A stretch of 64,000 bases of DNA from Rhyacophila brunnea (GCA_022495005.1 JAGYXB010001576.1:310001-374000), one strand, 5' to 3'. Positions 44,402-56,565 are shown, counted from the first letter of the stretch. Notes: generated by a model from the sequence alone, not told the origin. Made by a program: numbers and translations.

Positions 44402-45381
44402 CAGGGGCGGGCAAACTTTTTGGATGGAGGGCCAAATTCAAGAATTCAAAATGAGCGGCGGGCCGCAAGTAAAATACCATTTTTAGATATACACTATTTA
44501 TTATCACGAAAAATAAACATTACAAAAAAATTAATGAGGAGAATGAAAGTGTTGTACATTTTTTCAAATTCAGGTGTTAATTTTGTAGTTGATATTTTCA
44601 AAACTGCTTGTAAATGGGCATCGGAGATATTTGATCGTAAAGAATTTTTATTGAAGTTCATGATCGAAAATGTTTGTTCACATATATAGGTTGATCCAAA
44701 AACAACGAACATTTTTCTTGCATAATCTTTAAGTTGTTCGAATTTGTCTGAATTAAGGACATTGTAAAATTTGAATATATCTTCACGACGATGCAATTCT
44801 CTTAAATCAGTGTCACACTGCAGACCAATAATCTCAAGTTGTAGCTCTGTCAGTACACTATCAATATCTATTGAAAATGGGTCGCGTACCTACTGTTGCT
44901 AAACTTGTCTCAAGTTTTCGGAAGTCACCAAATCTTTGTAAAAAATCGTCATTCAGAGCTTTAATAATTTTACCATATTCTTCAAATTTATATTCTGGTA
45001 TATTCAGCAACTTCAAATTTGGAAAGTGGTCCACGTTCTTATTCGATATTTGTCGAAGGAACAACTTGAGTTTTAATTGAAATCCATTCAAACTCTTCAC
45101 CATATCGTGGGCATATATTTTTTTTCCTTGCAACGCAGAGTTAAAACTATTTAAATGTGTCACGATGTTCAACATAGAAGATAGTGGTTACATAGTGTGA
45201 GACAAGACGCAAGGAAGACATACTGAGATAATACATTAATGAAACAACAAATTCTTCAAATTTTAATCTATTGTCAATATTTTTTAAAAAATATATAAAA
45301 AAGTTATTCGTAATCAGAAGTACAATTAATGATGGCGGGCCGCAAAAAAATACCCGGCGGGCCGCAGTTTGCCCTCCCCTG
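44402..45381 (-). mobile_element. hAT element, internally deleted, exact 8-bp TSD
   Basis: Left end CAGGGGCGGGCAAACTTTTT, right end 'cagtttgccctcccctg', both with 'gcgggccgc' just inside. Flanks CTATAAGG at 44394-44401 and CTATAAGG at 45382-45389, exact. The transposase remnant on the minus strand covers its C-terminal third. 980 bp in all. Confidence 0.95.
44494..45190 (-). pseudogene. hAT transposase C-terminal third (GTF2I-repeat/EPM2AIP1-like branch)
   Basis: The first frame (45175 to 44861) reads MLNIVTHLNSFNSALQGKK, KSLNGFQLKLKLFLRQI and DHFPNLKLL, like the region before the dimerisation domain in hAT transposases related to GTF2IRD2/EPM2AIP1. After a one-base shift near 44875 a second frame gives ELQLEIIGLQCDTDLRE, then YARKMFVVFGSTYICEQTFS and MNFNKNSLRSNISDAHLQ, the hATC motif. 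The N-terminal DNA-binding and catalytic parts are deleted, so it is inactive. Confidence 0.85.
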
Positions 45382-45389
45382 CTATAAGG

Positions 45390-46261
45390 TAAGGTCCGGT
45401 AAGCGTACACTCACTGTAGACATAGTGACTCTAACTGAGCACAAAACTCTTTTATTCGGCGCTCTTGTTTAAATTACAAAATGTATTTTTCCACCGTTGA
45501 TCCTTTCAATAATAATTATTCACCTGTTTCGTTTAAACGCGATATCTCCAAAATTTTGTATAATGGACTTTAACATATTCGCTGCTGAGTAGATAATGAT
45601 TTTTTAATTAGCACCTTTAAAATGCACGTTAATTACATCGATCGGCCGCCTGGTCATTACGCGCCGGGTGCGTCTTCCGCGTCCAAAGTATTAATCGAAT
45701 TTTCAATTTATGTTTTTTCCCTTTCTTATTATTCTCTTTTTCTGTTAGATCACACATATTATGTATAAATTTCAATCATTCTTAACACACATATAATATA
45801 ATTATTCAATATTCTTCCTCATTTTTCTTTTGTAATATCTTTATATTTATGTTCTTCTTACTTTCTTACTTTCTATCTTGTTAGGCTTAACTATAATATT
45901 ATAATGTAACTGTTTGTTTCCTTAATAAATAAAAAAAAATATATATATATATTTACGGTATTACAGCCCACAGTAAACTGTAATACGACGAAATTTAATC
46001 TGAACAATTTTCATGTAACCATTTTTTTATCTTAGAGCTTTAATATTTGATAAGTATATGAATTTCATATATTATATGGATTATATACTGAGCTAACATT
46101 GAGCTGTTAAAACTTCCGATGTGACCAAAATATTTTTTTACATGAAAGGCAGAAAAACCCTTTACATATACGAACATAATGTAGAGTTGATTTTTAATAA
46201 TAATTGTTAGTCTGTGAATAACTTGAATTATTTAATCAATACGTAGGCTATACAGTGCCCG
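45390..46261. other. Unassigned sequence
   Basis: Short GC-rich patch at 45640-45680. TA run near 45938. No gene recognised. Confidence 0.4.
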
Positions 46262-46442
46262 TCGTTACCATTAGACTTCTTCTTTCTGTTCTGTCCTCCA
46301 CATCCCTTCTTCTGTCGACAACTCCTATCACTCGTAAGTGTGTCTAAGCCATCAAGCCATCGCATTCGTGATCTTCCAGCACTGCGTTTTTCTTTTGTTC
46401 ATCCATACGTGTCACTAGGCCTGCCCATCGCAGATGTTAGGA
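46262..46442 (-). mobile_element. LINE C-terminal fragment
   Basis: The minus strand reads LRWAGLVTRMDEQKK and, after a shift, GRSRMRWLDGLD. This is the LRWAGHVxRM...RMRWLDG pattern seen at the C-terminus of many RT-only LINEs. It ends in 'agaaagaagaag', a purine-rich 3' tail. Confidence 0.7.
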
Positions 46443-47070
46443 TTTGATCAATTTGATAGCGGCATGCTCATAAAAAATGGCTAGCTGGTGTCATTCTTGT
46501 ATATTGTGCAAAAACTGCTAAAGATCTTTCATAAGATTCAGCACTCAAACACCTGTAACTTCTGAGAATCATTGATATTAATTTATGCCCACGGAAGTTA
46601 TCCATAGTATACTACTGGCTCAGACTACGAGTGTACTTTTGTATTTCTTTATATTCTGAAGCATTCAAAATACATATAGAGACCATTATACATCATACAA
46701 TACCTATCAGCGCTTAGTAATATCCATTTAATTTTATTGCTCTCGTTATTACCAGTGAATCTTTTTCGTATGTCGGATTCCTTGAGGTATTTTGTAAAAT
46801 CAATGTCAAATATTGATATAATAGGCAGTGACATACTTAATACATTCTATTATTTATTGTGACTGTTTAATAATAGGCATATTCAATTCACAAACACGTG
46901 CAGTGACGTCGAAAAATTTAAAAAGTGTTCCCGAAATTTTGTTTTTATATGTCAACCAACAGGACCGGTCACAGAAAATAAAATCAAATCAAATACAGGT
47001 ATAAAGAATATATCGGAGAGAGATTCAATTATTAAAAGAGACACACACATTAGTAGTAACGCTTGAGCTA
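46443..47070. other. Unassigned sequence
   Basis: 'gcagtgacgtcg' at 46901 resembles the possible hAT terminus near 25248; no partner found. Confidence 0.35.
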
Positions 47071-47285
47071 GTTATGGTCGCTGTCATCCCTATATTTCCT
47101 ACCTACCTTAAATCCCCAGTTAGTGTCGCAAGACCAGCAGTCACGGGTCATCAGTTGGCTGTGATTAAATATAATCCAGGTACATCGAGTTGTTAAAGCC
47201 TGTTGGAGCTTGTTAAAGTTAGACCGTCGCGAGTAATTCAACGCGCATACAGACTGATTCAAAGGTTATTCGTAGATCACGGCCG
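47071..47285. repeat. Interspersed repeat O, copy 2
   Basis: Collinear with 10669-10885 (shared 'aaatccccag', 'cacgggtcatc', 'gtgattaaat', 'atacagactgattcaa'). Confidence 0.6.
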
Positions 47286-48100
47286 GGTCGGTTTGATATA
47301 GTGTGACCGTCGTCCAAACGATAATTTTCTAACACCTGGCAAACCGTGATACCGGCTTATGTCATTCATCAACCTCATTTTTTATATTATTCGTCAAAAG
47401 TGTACCGTCGCACCGGATAACCCAACAATACCGCGCAACCAAACCACGGAGCCAGCATCAAAAGGTCAGTACCTGACATCCTTAGCATAGCCCCACCCCC
47501 TCCCCCCAGCATCCACATCCACCAAAATCAATTACAGTACACTATAAAAAGCGCAGCAAATGAGAGAATGGAGAGAATGAAAAAAAAGAAAAAATAGTGA
47601 ACAATAAAAAAACCGTAGTCCAGTTGCAATAAGCCGTAAATTTTATTGACAAATTATTATTCTCTAGTATAATACACTAATTAATAAATTATTAGCGTAT
47701 CTATAAAATGTATGGTATGTAATTATAATGTTTTCGTACAGCTTTTAAATGGTTTAATAGAAATAATATGAACAGTGCGTAGTAGGTGGTAAAAATTCTC
47801 TCCTAAATAAAACTCCTATATTTTTAAATTATGTATTATTGACCAACATGGTTTCAAACTATACTTTCTTCGTCATTTAGTAATTTACTTAAGTTAATTC
47901 TCGTAGAACTTCTAACACAGCTCACAAAATCCGGTTGGGAATCACTGGGTAGACCTTCGCTACCTGATAATTGCCAATTTTTATAAGATCTCTAAAATAT
48001 TGCGAAAAATTAACTTTGGAATTAAATTAAATTATTGAAACTATTCCCAAGTGACAAGCAATGTTTCATATTACTACAATTATAAAAAAAGCAAAGCAAG
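47286..48100. other. Unassigned sequence
   Basis: Nothing recognised; mildly C-rich near 47490. Confidence 0.4.
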
Positions 48101-48108
48101 CACTAGGT

Positions 48109-49298
48109 CAGTGGTGGCGAACCTATGGCACTCGTGCCACCATTAGCACGCGACATAATTTTGCATGGCATATGTTTTAAGAGAAAAAAAATACATATAA
48201 TAATAATAATCAATGACAGATCACGTTGTATACAAAATAGCAGGCAAATACTCTTCAAGAAAAACAATATTATGTTTAATGTAAATATATACTTAATTGT
48301 ATAGGTCGGTTCTTCGAATTTATGCGTCACATATAATATTATCGCACTAACCTCGTCAGGCGGCGGGGGTTGCCGCGCCACGAACCCCTAATTTTGATCG
48401 ATTTACAATGCTTGAGACTACTGTGGCGATATAATCATCTGATGTCATCTGATCATAGCAATTCTGGTGTTAATTTGTGCGTAAAGAACGAATAATTAAT
48501 AAATTAACAAACAATTTCATTTCTACACACAAAAAATGACTGCACCAAATAAGAAATAATTACAAGATAGAAAGAATTTTTTATATACAACGTTTTTAAA
48601 ATTTTCTGTTGAATCATATAAACTTGACTTGACTAGCTTAAACGATCAAAAAAAATTGTACATTTTAAAAATACTGAATAAATATAGAATACTGCAATGT
48701 CATTTTGACATTTCATATTGATTTCCATAGTAACGCACGTATATATTAATAATTTAGTTGCTAAGACCCCAGACCCTTAGCAACCAATATTAGTGTTTTA
48801 TTTTTTACGGATGTCTTCCGAAATAACTTTTCATACAAAACAGAATTAACTGAAAATGAATTCAATTCTACTTAAAGATGGCTAAAAGTATTAAAAGAAT
48901 GCTTTGGCATCGTGTTCTGATATATTCTAAAAGTTTCAAATGTAGTTAGTTATATATTCAATAGTAGACTTGTACTGGACAAACAATCACCGGTCAAACA
49001 AGAATACGACCTAATAAAAACGTTGTAACAAAAACTTGGTGAAGTTAATGGTAGTAATTCTGGCAGACAGTTTCAAAATTGGTAGACCAAAATCTATGGC
49101 GTAATTGAAAAAAAGTGATAAAGCTATATTATGTATGTTCTGTGAGTGGTATCTTTTTTTAATAGGATTTTTAAGAACTATTTTCCTCATTAAAAAACTG
49201 CTCGGCAAGTCAGACAATTTATAAAAAGATAAAAAGATATAGAAAAATAATATTTGGGAAATTTTGGCACGCGTACGTAAAAAGGTTCGCCAACCCTG
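48109..49298. mobile_element. hAT-like element with nested family A, exact 8-bp TSD
   Basis: Left end CAGTGGTGGCGAACCTATGG, right end 'ggttcgccaaccctg', inverted. Flanks CACTAGGT at 48101-48108 and CACTAGGT at 49299-49306, exact. Next to the ends are 'ggcactcgtgcc' and 'ttttggcacgcg' words, typical subterminal repeats. Family A copy 8 (48559-49028) sits inside. Without it the element is about 720 bp; no transposase motif recognised. Confidence 0.9.
48559..49028 (-). mobile_element. Family A repeat, copy 8
   Basis: Reversed, near full length, nested in the 48109-49298 hAT element, so it inserted later. Ends ATTACAAGATAGAAAGAAT and 'taaaaacgttgtaa'. Confidence 0.85.
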
Positions 49299-49306
49299 CA
49301 CTAGGT

Positions 49307-50216
49307 AAATAATAATGTGTTTACAAAAGTTTTCCAATCGCCGACATATTTCTTTTGCTTGGGAAATCAGCAATAACAACGGGAATCAAAATATTTTGTA
49401 TCAGCAAGAGAGTCGGTACAATGATGTAATATCGGAAAACCATTTCAGAAAACTGTCGATAATAAACGCAAATCATTATAAGTGGACTTGGTGAGTGATG
49501 TTTTCTTTGACACAATACGCCCCTGGAAATTTTTCATTATTTTTTTGTTTATTAGGTAATCCAAAAAAATGACAAAGCATTCTTTATCTGTTGAAAATCA
49601 AACACGAATAATATTAATTAATTATTTTTACGGCGGAATTTTCACACTGTACCGTATTTTTCCGTTTTTAGACTATGATTTCTTATTTACTAGTATAGAG
49701 AGACTTGCGAGCACTAGGAGTGATGGACTTGAGAAGATGAGCAGATAACCGGTCAAATTGGAGTCTGTTTAAGACAGCCAAGGTCTACCGTGGATCACAG
49801 AACCAAAGAAAAAGATTACAATTTAATAATCTTCGGTCCAATTATTTGGTGACCTTTTAACTCTCTGTGTGATTAATTTGATAACTGCTATTAAATCCAA
49901 AATTAACTTCTTATTTTCTTTGTAAATAAAGATTTTTCAAAGTGCCGTGATAACATTTTATTAAATTAAATCAAAGTGTCTATCCAAGATTTCGAAATAT
50001 TTGTTTCTTGATTAGTGTTTTGTCTATTTCCGTGATACTTAAGTCTATAACTACTGTATTACTAATGACTATTGATAAAACTTGGAAATCATATTAAATA
50101 CCACATTCCTAATTTGAAAACACTTAAACTACGACACCCAACAAGATTTGCGCCGAAGTGGACCAACCACTAAGCTATAAATGTCCTATTCAATTGCGAC
50201 GAAGTTAAGTAGTATT
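49307..50216. other. Mostly unassigned sequence
   Basis: Only the LINE scrap at 49690 is recognised. Confidence 0.4.
49690..49810 (+). mobile_element. LINE C-terminal scrap
   Basis: The plus strand reads RELGVMDLRR, a stop, then ADNRSNWSLFKTAKVYRGSQ, like the 'D--RW--RAQDR--W' end of RTE-type LINEs. No tail recognised. Confidence 0.45.
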
Positions 50217-50550
50217 TTACAACGTTTTTATTAGCTCGTATTCTTGTTTGTCCGGTGGTTGTTTGTCCAGTACAAATCTTGCAATCAATTTTTAACTAAC
50301 TTCCCGACTAGCTAGACATTTGAAACTTTTAGAATATATCAGAACACAATGCCAATGCATTCTTTTAATACTTTTAGGCATCTTTAAGCAGAATTGAATT
50401 CATTTTCAGTTAATTCTGTTTTGTATGAAAAGTTATTTCGGAAGAAATCCGTAATTCAATCCACTATTATTGGTTGCTAAGGGGTTGGTCCTAGCAACCA
50501 AATTATTAATATATACGTGCGTTACTATGAAAATCAAAATGAAATGTCAA
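50217..50550 (+). mobile_element. Family A repeat, copy 9, truncated on the right
   Basis: Left end TTACAACGTTTTTATTAGC and body to 'atcaaaatgaaatgtca', then abrupt loss of similarity. The right terminus is missing. Confidence 0.85.
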
Positions 50551-51076
50551 TTTGTACACGTACTTGCACCTACTAATAAGTTAGTAAACTATGTTTTTTT
50601 TTCAAAAACATATTTTCGAGAGCTTATAATACATTTCTCAGTGTTTTCAAATTATGTATGTTCAGTAAAAGAATGTCACATTCTTAAATCATCTGAATTA
50701 TTCGTTTAATAAAAAGATATATACTATATTGTTGTTAATATTATTTGACTAGTTTCATTTCGATATAGCAAAAGATGTTGAAAAAAAAAGTTGGAACACA
50801 AAACTTCTCGAAAGTAACGCACTTGCAACAAATCATCATACACTGAGATAGAAATAGGTAAAATGGACAGGTAACAGCATTGTAGTGGTAAAATACGGGT
50901 AGAGAAGCACATACAAGGACGTGAACTCTCAGTCAAATATTATAATGAGTTATGAACATAGCTAAAGACACAGGATATTAATAGATATGTTAAAAAGTAC
51001 ATAAATAAAATAGGTACTTGTATTTACTTATTATTATTGAAAAAAAACCGGATTATAATAGAATACGTGTATTAAT
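50551..51076. other. Unassigned sequence
   Basis: Nothing recognised. Confidence 0.4.
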
Positions 51077-51429
51077 TAAGGCGCTAAGTACCAAAAAAAT
51101 AAAAACTGACATTTTTATAGAAAAATGTTCTACATATCAACGCCAATAACTTCAACTATAGTCTAAGTGCCTCAATCAAGTCAAAAAAATACAGCAAAAT
51201 AATTAAACCTGTCGACGTTGTAAGTCCGTTGGCGTGTTTTATTTATAATGGTGTGACTATGGTGTGTTGACAATTGTGAGTTCTTAATACCTAAAATTAT
51301 AGAAGCTGCCGTGATTGCTTCACACTGTAAAACTACATTTTTCAAAAGGTCTGCTTCATGAAATTTTACTGCAATGATTCGATATTTTGTAACTACAGGC
51401 AATACTACTTTTTGGTACTTAGAGCCTTA
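51077..51429. mobile_element. MITE with TAAGGCGCTAAGTACC ends
   Basis: The left end TAAGGCGCTAAGTACCAAAA and the right end reversed TAAGGCTCTAAGTACCAAAA differ at one base over 20. Target duplication unclear (flanks AT-rich). The 73-codon minus frame inside has no domain. Superfamily unknown. Confidence 0.75.
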
Positions 51430-52635
51430 TTTAATACATGTATTCAATTATTATTTATTACATATAATTTTAAAGTTACATACCAAAATTAGAATCCAAA
51501 ATCATATTCAAATCGAATAAGAGTCTTTTTATCGTCGTTTATATTAGCGGGCGGTTGCTCGTATTAAAATATAATAACACTAAAAATGCATGCTTCGTAA
51601 CGCTTTCTTCTAAAAATATTATATCAGTTTTTTTAAGTAAGTAAAAAAAAATGTATTGTATATTTAAATTTAGCAAATTGAACAATTTTCCCATAAAATT
51701 TCAATTAAAATTACTTCCAGCCTGTGAAGGTCAATATGCTTCATGGAAGAGTGAAAATAGCATTTTTGTTTTACTTCTGTTCTGTTTTGAATCTCAGTAA
51801 AAGCATCCTGAGACAACAATAAAATGATATAGAAGATACCAAGACAGATTAATTATATGATGTAATAAATTAATATTATTGATGATGTTGAATATTTCTT
51901 TAAGCACCAATCACACTATATACGATTAAACGTAATGTTCGTCGACAGTAAAAAAAAAACTTTACTGTGTCATATTGGTCAACAAGGTACGAGTATAACT
52001 AACTGAGCAATAAAGTTGGTGTGGAAATAATATTTTACCATCGATAAAAACTTCACGCACTAAAATAAGTATAATGAAAAATAGGGATGGCACATGTGTT
52101 TTACTTTTTTGTGAAATTTTGCCGAGAATTTTTTTTATTCAGGTATAATACACGATCGACCTGCCAAATTAAAACACTATCTTTTAATATTCATATCAAA
52201 TTCAAATTTAATTATTTTACAAATAATAATTAACATGACAAATTATAAATTCAAAGCGTTCACGACATGACATAAAATAAGTATAAACAATTTTCAAATA
52301 AAAATTCAAGGTAATAAGAGTAAATAATAAAATAATAAAAATTAAAGTGCATGGAAGCACACAGGGTGAACTAGGTTGATAGACCCATCTTAAAAACTTA
52401 TAAAATAACGTCAACCTAAATTCACACTCACGTAAGTGGAATATATCAATATCCGAAGCGATTTGATTAAACATAGTTATTGCCTTCCCAATTGGCATTA
52501 CTAATGGCTAGTTCTACACCTTGTGAGAACAAACAACGGATGCCTCTGATTTCTAAAATAATTATCGGATAATGGCAGAGTTTTCATTTGCGCCACGAAA
52601 CTTTAAGGTACAGTATATGTAAGCATACCTAAGAA
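51430..52635. other. AT-rich unassigned sequence
   Basis: 1.2 kb; nothing recognised. A 93-codon minus frame (52217-52498) may belong to the upstream decayed LINE but shows no motif. Confidence 0.35.
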
Positions 52636-53228
52636 AAAGTCAGTCGTATAGAGCCACGGATAATATCCATATAACCGAAAGTAAAGGAGTCTCAAAATTT
52701 TCTTCTGGACCCTCTTCACTATAAGGCCGTACTTGCGAATGCGAACTAATGCGAGGCCCAGACAATAGACCCACTCTCAAGCTGCTTCTAATTAAGGAGT
52801 TATAGAGATTTTCTTGTACCGTAACATCCAAAAAGACAAGGTCCAACATTTTTAGCGCCTTTTTACAAACGTCAGTTCACTGTCAAACGTAATGCCAAGA
52901 TCCCTTACAGATGATATTTGCGAGAGAACTCTGCCATGCATTGAATACGGGAAAAACAATGCTCGTGAGGCTTTAGTAAACAATAAAACATTGCAATTAT
53001 CAATAATGAAGTCCACTTTTTTACGCCTGCTAAAATCTAATATAATATTATCTATATCAAGTCAGAATTGACGACAATCGTCCAACGTAACAACTTCCAA
53101 GAAAAGTTTCAAGTCATCAGGGAACAACAAAAACATAGCGTTTTTAATTACCAATGCTATATCATTTATAAAAATTGTGGACATCAATGGCCACAAGTTT
53201 GAGCCCTAAGGCACACCGGAAAATGTTT
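52636..53228 (-). mobile_element. Jockey-like reverse transcriptase relic, FPDD in place of FADD
   Basis: The minus strand reads SGVP, a stop, GSNLWPLMSTIFINDIAL, KNAMFLLFPDDLKLF, then SSVRDLGITFDSELTF. These are RT blocks SGVPQGS-LGPL---FINDI, FADD and VRDLGI-FD of the Jockey clade. The catalytic FADD reads FPDD (53113-53124). Several stops; after the last block the frame continues broken to about 52640 (KMLDLVFL, LYNSLIRSSLRVG). Both ends are truncated. Confidence 0.85.
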
Positions 53229-53924
53229 CACCTGCTATCAGATCAGTACTGTGTAAATTATTATTTTTTCATGTAATTAAATCATTATTTTTTATTCAAT
53301 ATCTGAGTTGGTAAAGATACAGCCCCGGGAATTCTAAAGAGGATAAGAGAAGATATATTAGCGATACATCCTTGTCAATGTGGTTGACAACAATTTTTAA
53401 TATACGGGTTATTATATAGTGAAAATACGATATTTGGCAGCGTCGTTTTGGTTTATTCAGTCACTTAACGTAATGAAAGATACAAAAATTATTGAGGTAA
53501 ACATATATTATAACTTATCTATCCTTGTATGTGGACATATCAGACCGAAGCGACTGGCGTAGGTAGGGATGCTCGAATGTCTGAAAAAGGAAGTTAGTCT
53601 CTTCAACATTAGTTAAGTAAATCCGCTAGAGGGACAAAAACAGATCATGAAAAGGCCTTTCAACAACTCCACTCTTGTCATTTTACTTATCAACCAGTCA
53701 ATAAAGTTACAGCCCTCTGCTCATCTACTCTCACAACAAGTATTCTTCATCATCCAACTCCTTCACTCCAAAATGGTTCTCGCCCCTCTACAACGCAAAC
53801 CTTTAAATAAGTAAGTAAGTACGTAACAAAACCAAGACATCAATAACAGACTACCTATCATATTCTTTTAATTTGCAAACATGAAACAATACATTTAATG
53901 CTAATATCATCACAGATATTTTTA
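53229..53924. other. Unassigned sequence
   Basis: Nothing recognised. Confidence 0.4.
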
Positions 53925-54412
53925 TTACAACGTTTTTATTAGCTCGTATTCTTATTTTTCCGGTGGTTGTTTATCCAGTACAAATCTTGCAATCGATTTT
54001 TAACTAACTTCCCGACTAGCTTGACATTTGAAACTTTTAGATTATATCAGAACACGATACCAATGCATTCTTTTAATACTTTTAGCCAGTTTTTACTATT
54101 TTTAATACTTTTTAGTAGAATTGAATTCATTTTCAGTTAATTCTGTTTTGTATGGAAAGTTATTTCAGAAAAATCCGTAAAAATTAAAAGACTATTATTG
54201 GTTGCAAGGGGGTGGTCCTAGCAACTAAATTATTAATATATACGTGCGTAACTATGGAAATCAAAATTACATTTCAGTATTCTATATTTGTTTGTTTGTT
54301 TGCTTTTTATTTACTTCATATCAAGTACAAGTTGGAGCATATTGAGTGAGCATAATAACTCAACAGAAAATTTAAAAACGTTGTATTTAAAAAGTTCTTT
54401 TTATCTTGTAAT
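53925..54412 (+). mobile_element. Family A repeat, copy 10
   Basis: Plus, complete (TTACAACGTTTTTATTAGC to 'tatcttgtaat'), TA on the left. Faces the reversed copy 11. Confidence 0.85.
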
Positions 54413-54846
54413 TGTGTTTTCTGCTTTTCCAAAAATGTACAGAAATCCCTTTTAAATGTTACGATACAAACAAATAATAATTGTACTCCTCTAAATGTTC
54501 GTAGTTCAAACCCTTAAGCTAATTTTATTTCATCTGATAACACAGCCCTTAGTTTCCCTCGTCTAAAGATCGAAGACTATCAGAGTAAATTGCTAACTTC
54601 GAATTATTATTGCGCAGAATCAAATACTGTAGTACACGATGATGCAATGATAAAGAGAATGCCATTTTTGATTTTGCAATGTTTATATATAAAAACCGAT
54701 ACGTGGTTATATCGTTACAGAAATCTAACGATAAATTTTCTACAGTAAATTGTGACGATAAACAACTGGATGGGAAGACTATTATATTGTTATGAAACAT
54801 TGATGTTATCTATATTTTGTATTGACAGTTATTTTATATTTAAATA
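54413..54846. other. Spacer between inverted family A copies
   Basis: 434 bp with a chance 83-codon minus frame. Would form the loop of a hairpin of copies 10 and 11. Confidence 0.45.
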
Positions 54847-55221
54847 ATTGCAAGATAAAAAGAACTTTTTATATACAACGTTTTTAAATGTTCTGTTGAA
54901 TCATATAAACTTGACTTGACTAGCTTAAACGATCAAAAAAAATTATACTTGATAGAAATAATACTGAAATGTCATTTTGACATGTCATATTGATTTCCAT
55001 AGTAACGCACGTATATATTAATAATTTAGTTGCTAGGACCCCAGACCACTAGCAACCAATAATAGTGTCGCAATAACTTTTCATACAAAACAGAATTAAC
55101 TGAAAATGCATTCAATCCTACTTAAAGATGGCTAAAGTATTAAAAAAATGCATTGGCTTCGTGTTTGTACCGGACAAAGAACCACCGGACAAATAAGAAT
55201 ACGAGCTAAGAAAAACGTTTT
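54847..55221 (-). mobile_element. Family A repeat, copy 11 (internally deleted)
   Basis: Reversed; ends ATTGCAAGATAAAAAGAAC and 'aagaaaaacgttttag'. Missing about 80-100 bp between 'cattggcttcgtgt' and 'ttgtaccggac'. Confidence 0.8.
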
Positions 55222-55260
55222 AGAATACACCAAATACTTTACAATCTTTCTTGTTTAAAT

Positions 55261-55651
55261 CAGAGCGTTGGGGCGGAGCTCGGAGCAGGAGCATGGAGCA
55301 GTGGAGCAATGGGGTTTTACCCGGAGCAGGAGCGGAGCCGCAAAACGACGAAAAATATGAAAATTTGTAGTGCTCCATTGCTCCGGATTATTTTTTATTA
55401 TTATTAAACTTTCGTCTTAAAATCTAATGAAAATATTATATTTTAATTATTTTTTGAAATACGGCAACACTGCCGAGTGATTTTTTTTAATAATGAAAAT
55501 GACGAATAAAAAAAACCTTGTTTTAAAACTACATATTTTTTATACCTATTAAAACTTTTTACCCGGAGCGGAGCAGACCCTGGAGCGAAGTTGGGGCAAG
55601 TATTAGGTGCCGGAGTGGAGCAACTCAGAAAAGGGCTGCTCTAATCCTCCG
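55261..55651. mobile_element. 'cggagc'-rich hAT-like element, exact 8-bp TSD
   Basis: Flanked by GTTTAAAT at 55253-55260 and GTTTAAAT at 55652-55659. Both ends are rich in 'cggagc', 'ggagcaggagc' and 'ggagcgg' words in the same strand sense. The right end reversed is CGGAGGATTAGAGCAGCCC; the left end CAGAGCGTTGGGGCGG matches it after loss of about 8 bases. Interior AT-rich, no frame. Confidence 0.7.
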
Positions 55652-55899
55652 GTTTAAATACTTATGTTACGGTTAACGATTGTGTTTTCATGTTTTCCTG
55701 TCTGTCTTTGAGACGTGTCATCTCACTAAGACTTGTAGGTCACAATTTTCAACCATTGAAAATTGATTTCTCCGCCAAATATTAGGGATATATTAGCACG
55801 GCCACGTTACAGGTAGTAAGTTTGCATATCAGTTCTTGGTGGCGAATATAATCACGTGGTTTCGACATCTGTTTCGTGCAAGCTATGGGTCGCATAGCC

Positions 55900-55978
55900 G
55901 GACGACTTCCATCGCCAAGGCCGACCTTGTGCTTGTCCTGTGCTCCGACGTTGAAGTGTGATAAGGTGAAGTAAATTA
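55900..55978 (+). mobile_element. LINE family E 3' terminal scrap
   Basis: 'cttgtgcttgtcctgtgctc' then 'gtgtgataaggtgaag' matches the 3' end of the LINE at 7852 (reversed) and of 56299. Extremely 5' truncated. Confidence 0.6.
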
Positions 55979-56298
55979 CATTGTCAAATAATGTACAGAT
56001 ATAACGTCAAAATAAAAAGAAAATACAATGTACATTTAAAAATATTTTTTCAACCTAGACAATATCGAACGATCATAAAATTGTGGGAGTATTTTCTTTA
56101 TACTACAAGAATTTTTGTAAATGATGCGTCTACGACATTAAATTCTAGTTAAATTACCTGAACATGTAATAAAAAGTCACTTTGCCGATAAATAAAATTT
56201 CCACATTTTTCAGAATCTGAAGAATTCACATCTATTATAAAAATGGCTAGATTTTCATATAAGTTATTATACTATTACTTTTATTATGTGAGTGGACA

Positions 56299-56565
56299 CA
56301 GTAGTCTTCGGTGATTGAGGTAATCACGTGCAGTGTACGTGGCTGGGACATGTGTTCCGGCACAGCCTCAAGGGTTCCGTCGCTCTGGCTGTCCTTCCAT
56401 TACCCTGCAGCGGTGGTACAAAAATGATCTATGCTCTGCAGTTCTGGTATGGCAGAAGTCGTGAGAATTGTCGATGAACCGAGGGAAGTGGCGCAAACTT
56501 GTGCGTGTCCTATGCTCCAATACAGAGTTGTGACAGGAAAGAAAGAAAGAAGAAGAAGAATTATA
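56299..56565 (+). mobile_element. LINE family E 3' end, plus copy
   Basis: 'cgtgcagtgtacgtggctgg' and 'acatgtgttccgg' encode a decayed WLGHVFRMP-type segment. 'ccctgcagcggtggtac', 'cgagggaagtggcgcaaact' and 'agttgtgacagg' follow as in the 7852 copy. The tail is 'aaagaaagaaagaagaagaa'. Lies tail-to-tail with the next copy. Confidence 0.7.

Noticed and set aside
44420..44689. Plus-strand frame in the hAT element
   Set aside because: Antisense to the transposase remnant, which has the recognisable motif.
49011..49379. 122-codon minus-strand frame, the longest here
   Set aside because: It crosses a family A end, a hAT terminus and flanking DNA, so it cannot be one gene; residues are AT-driven.
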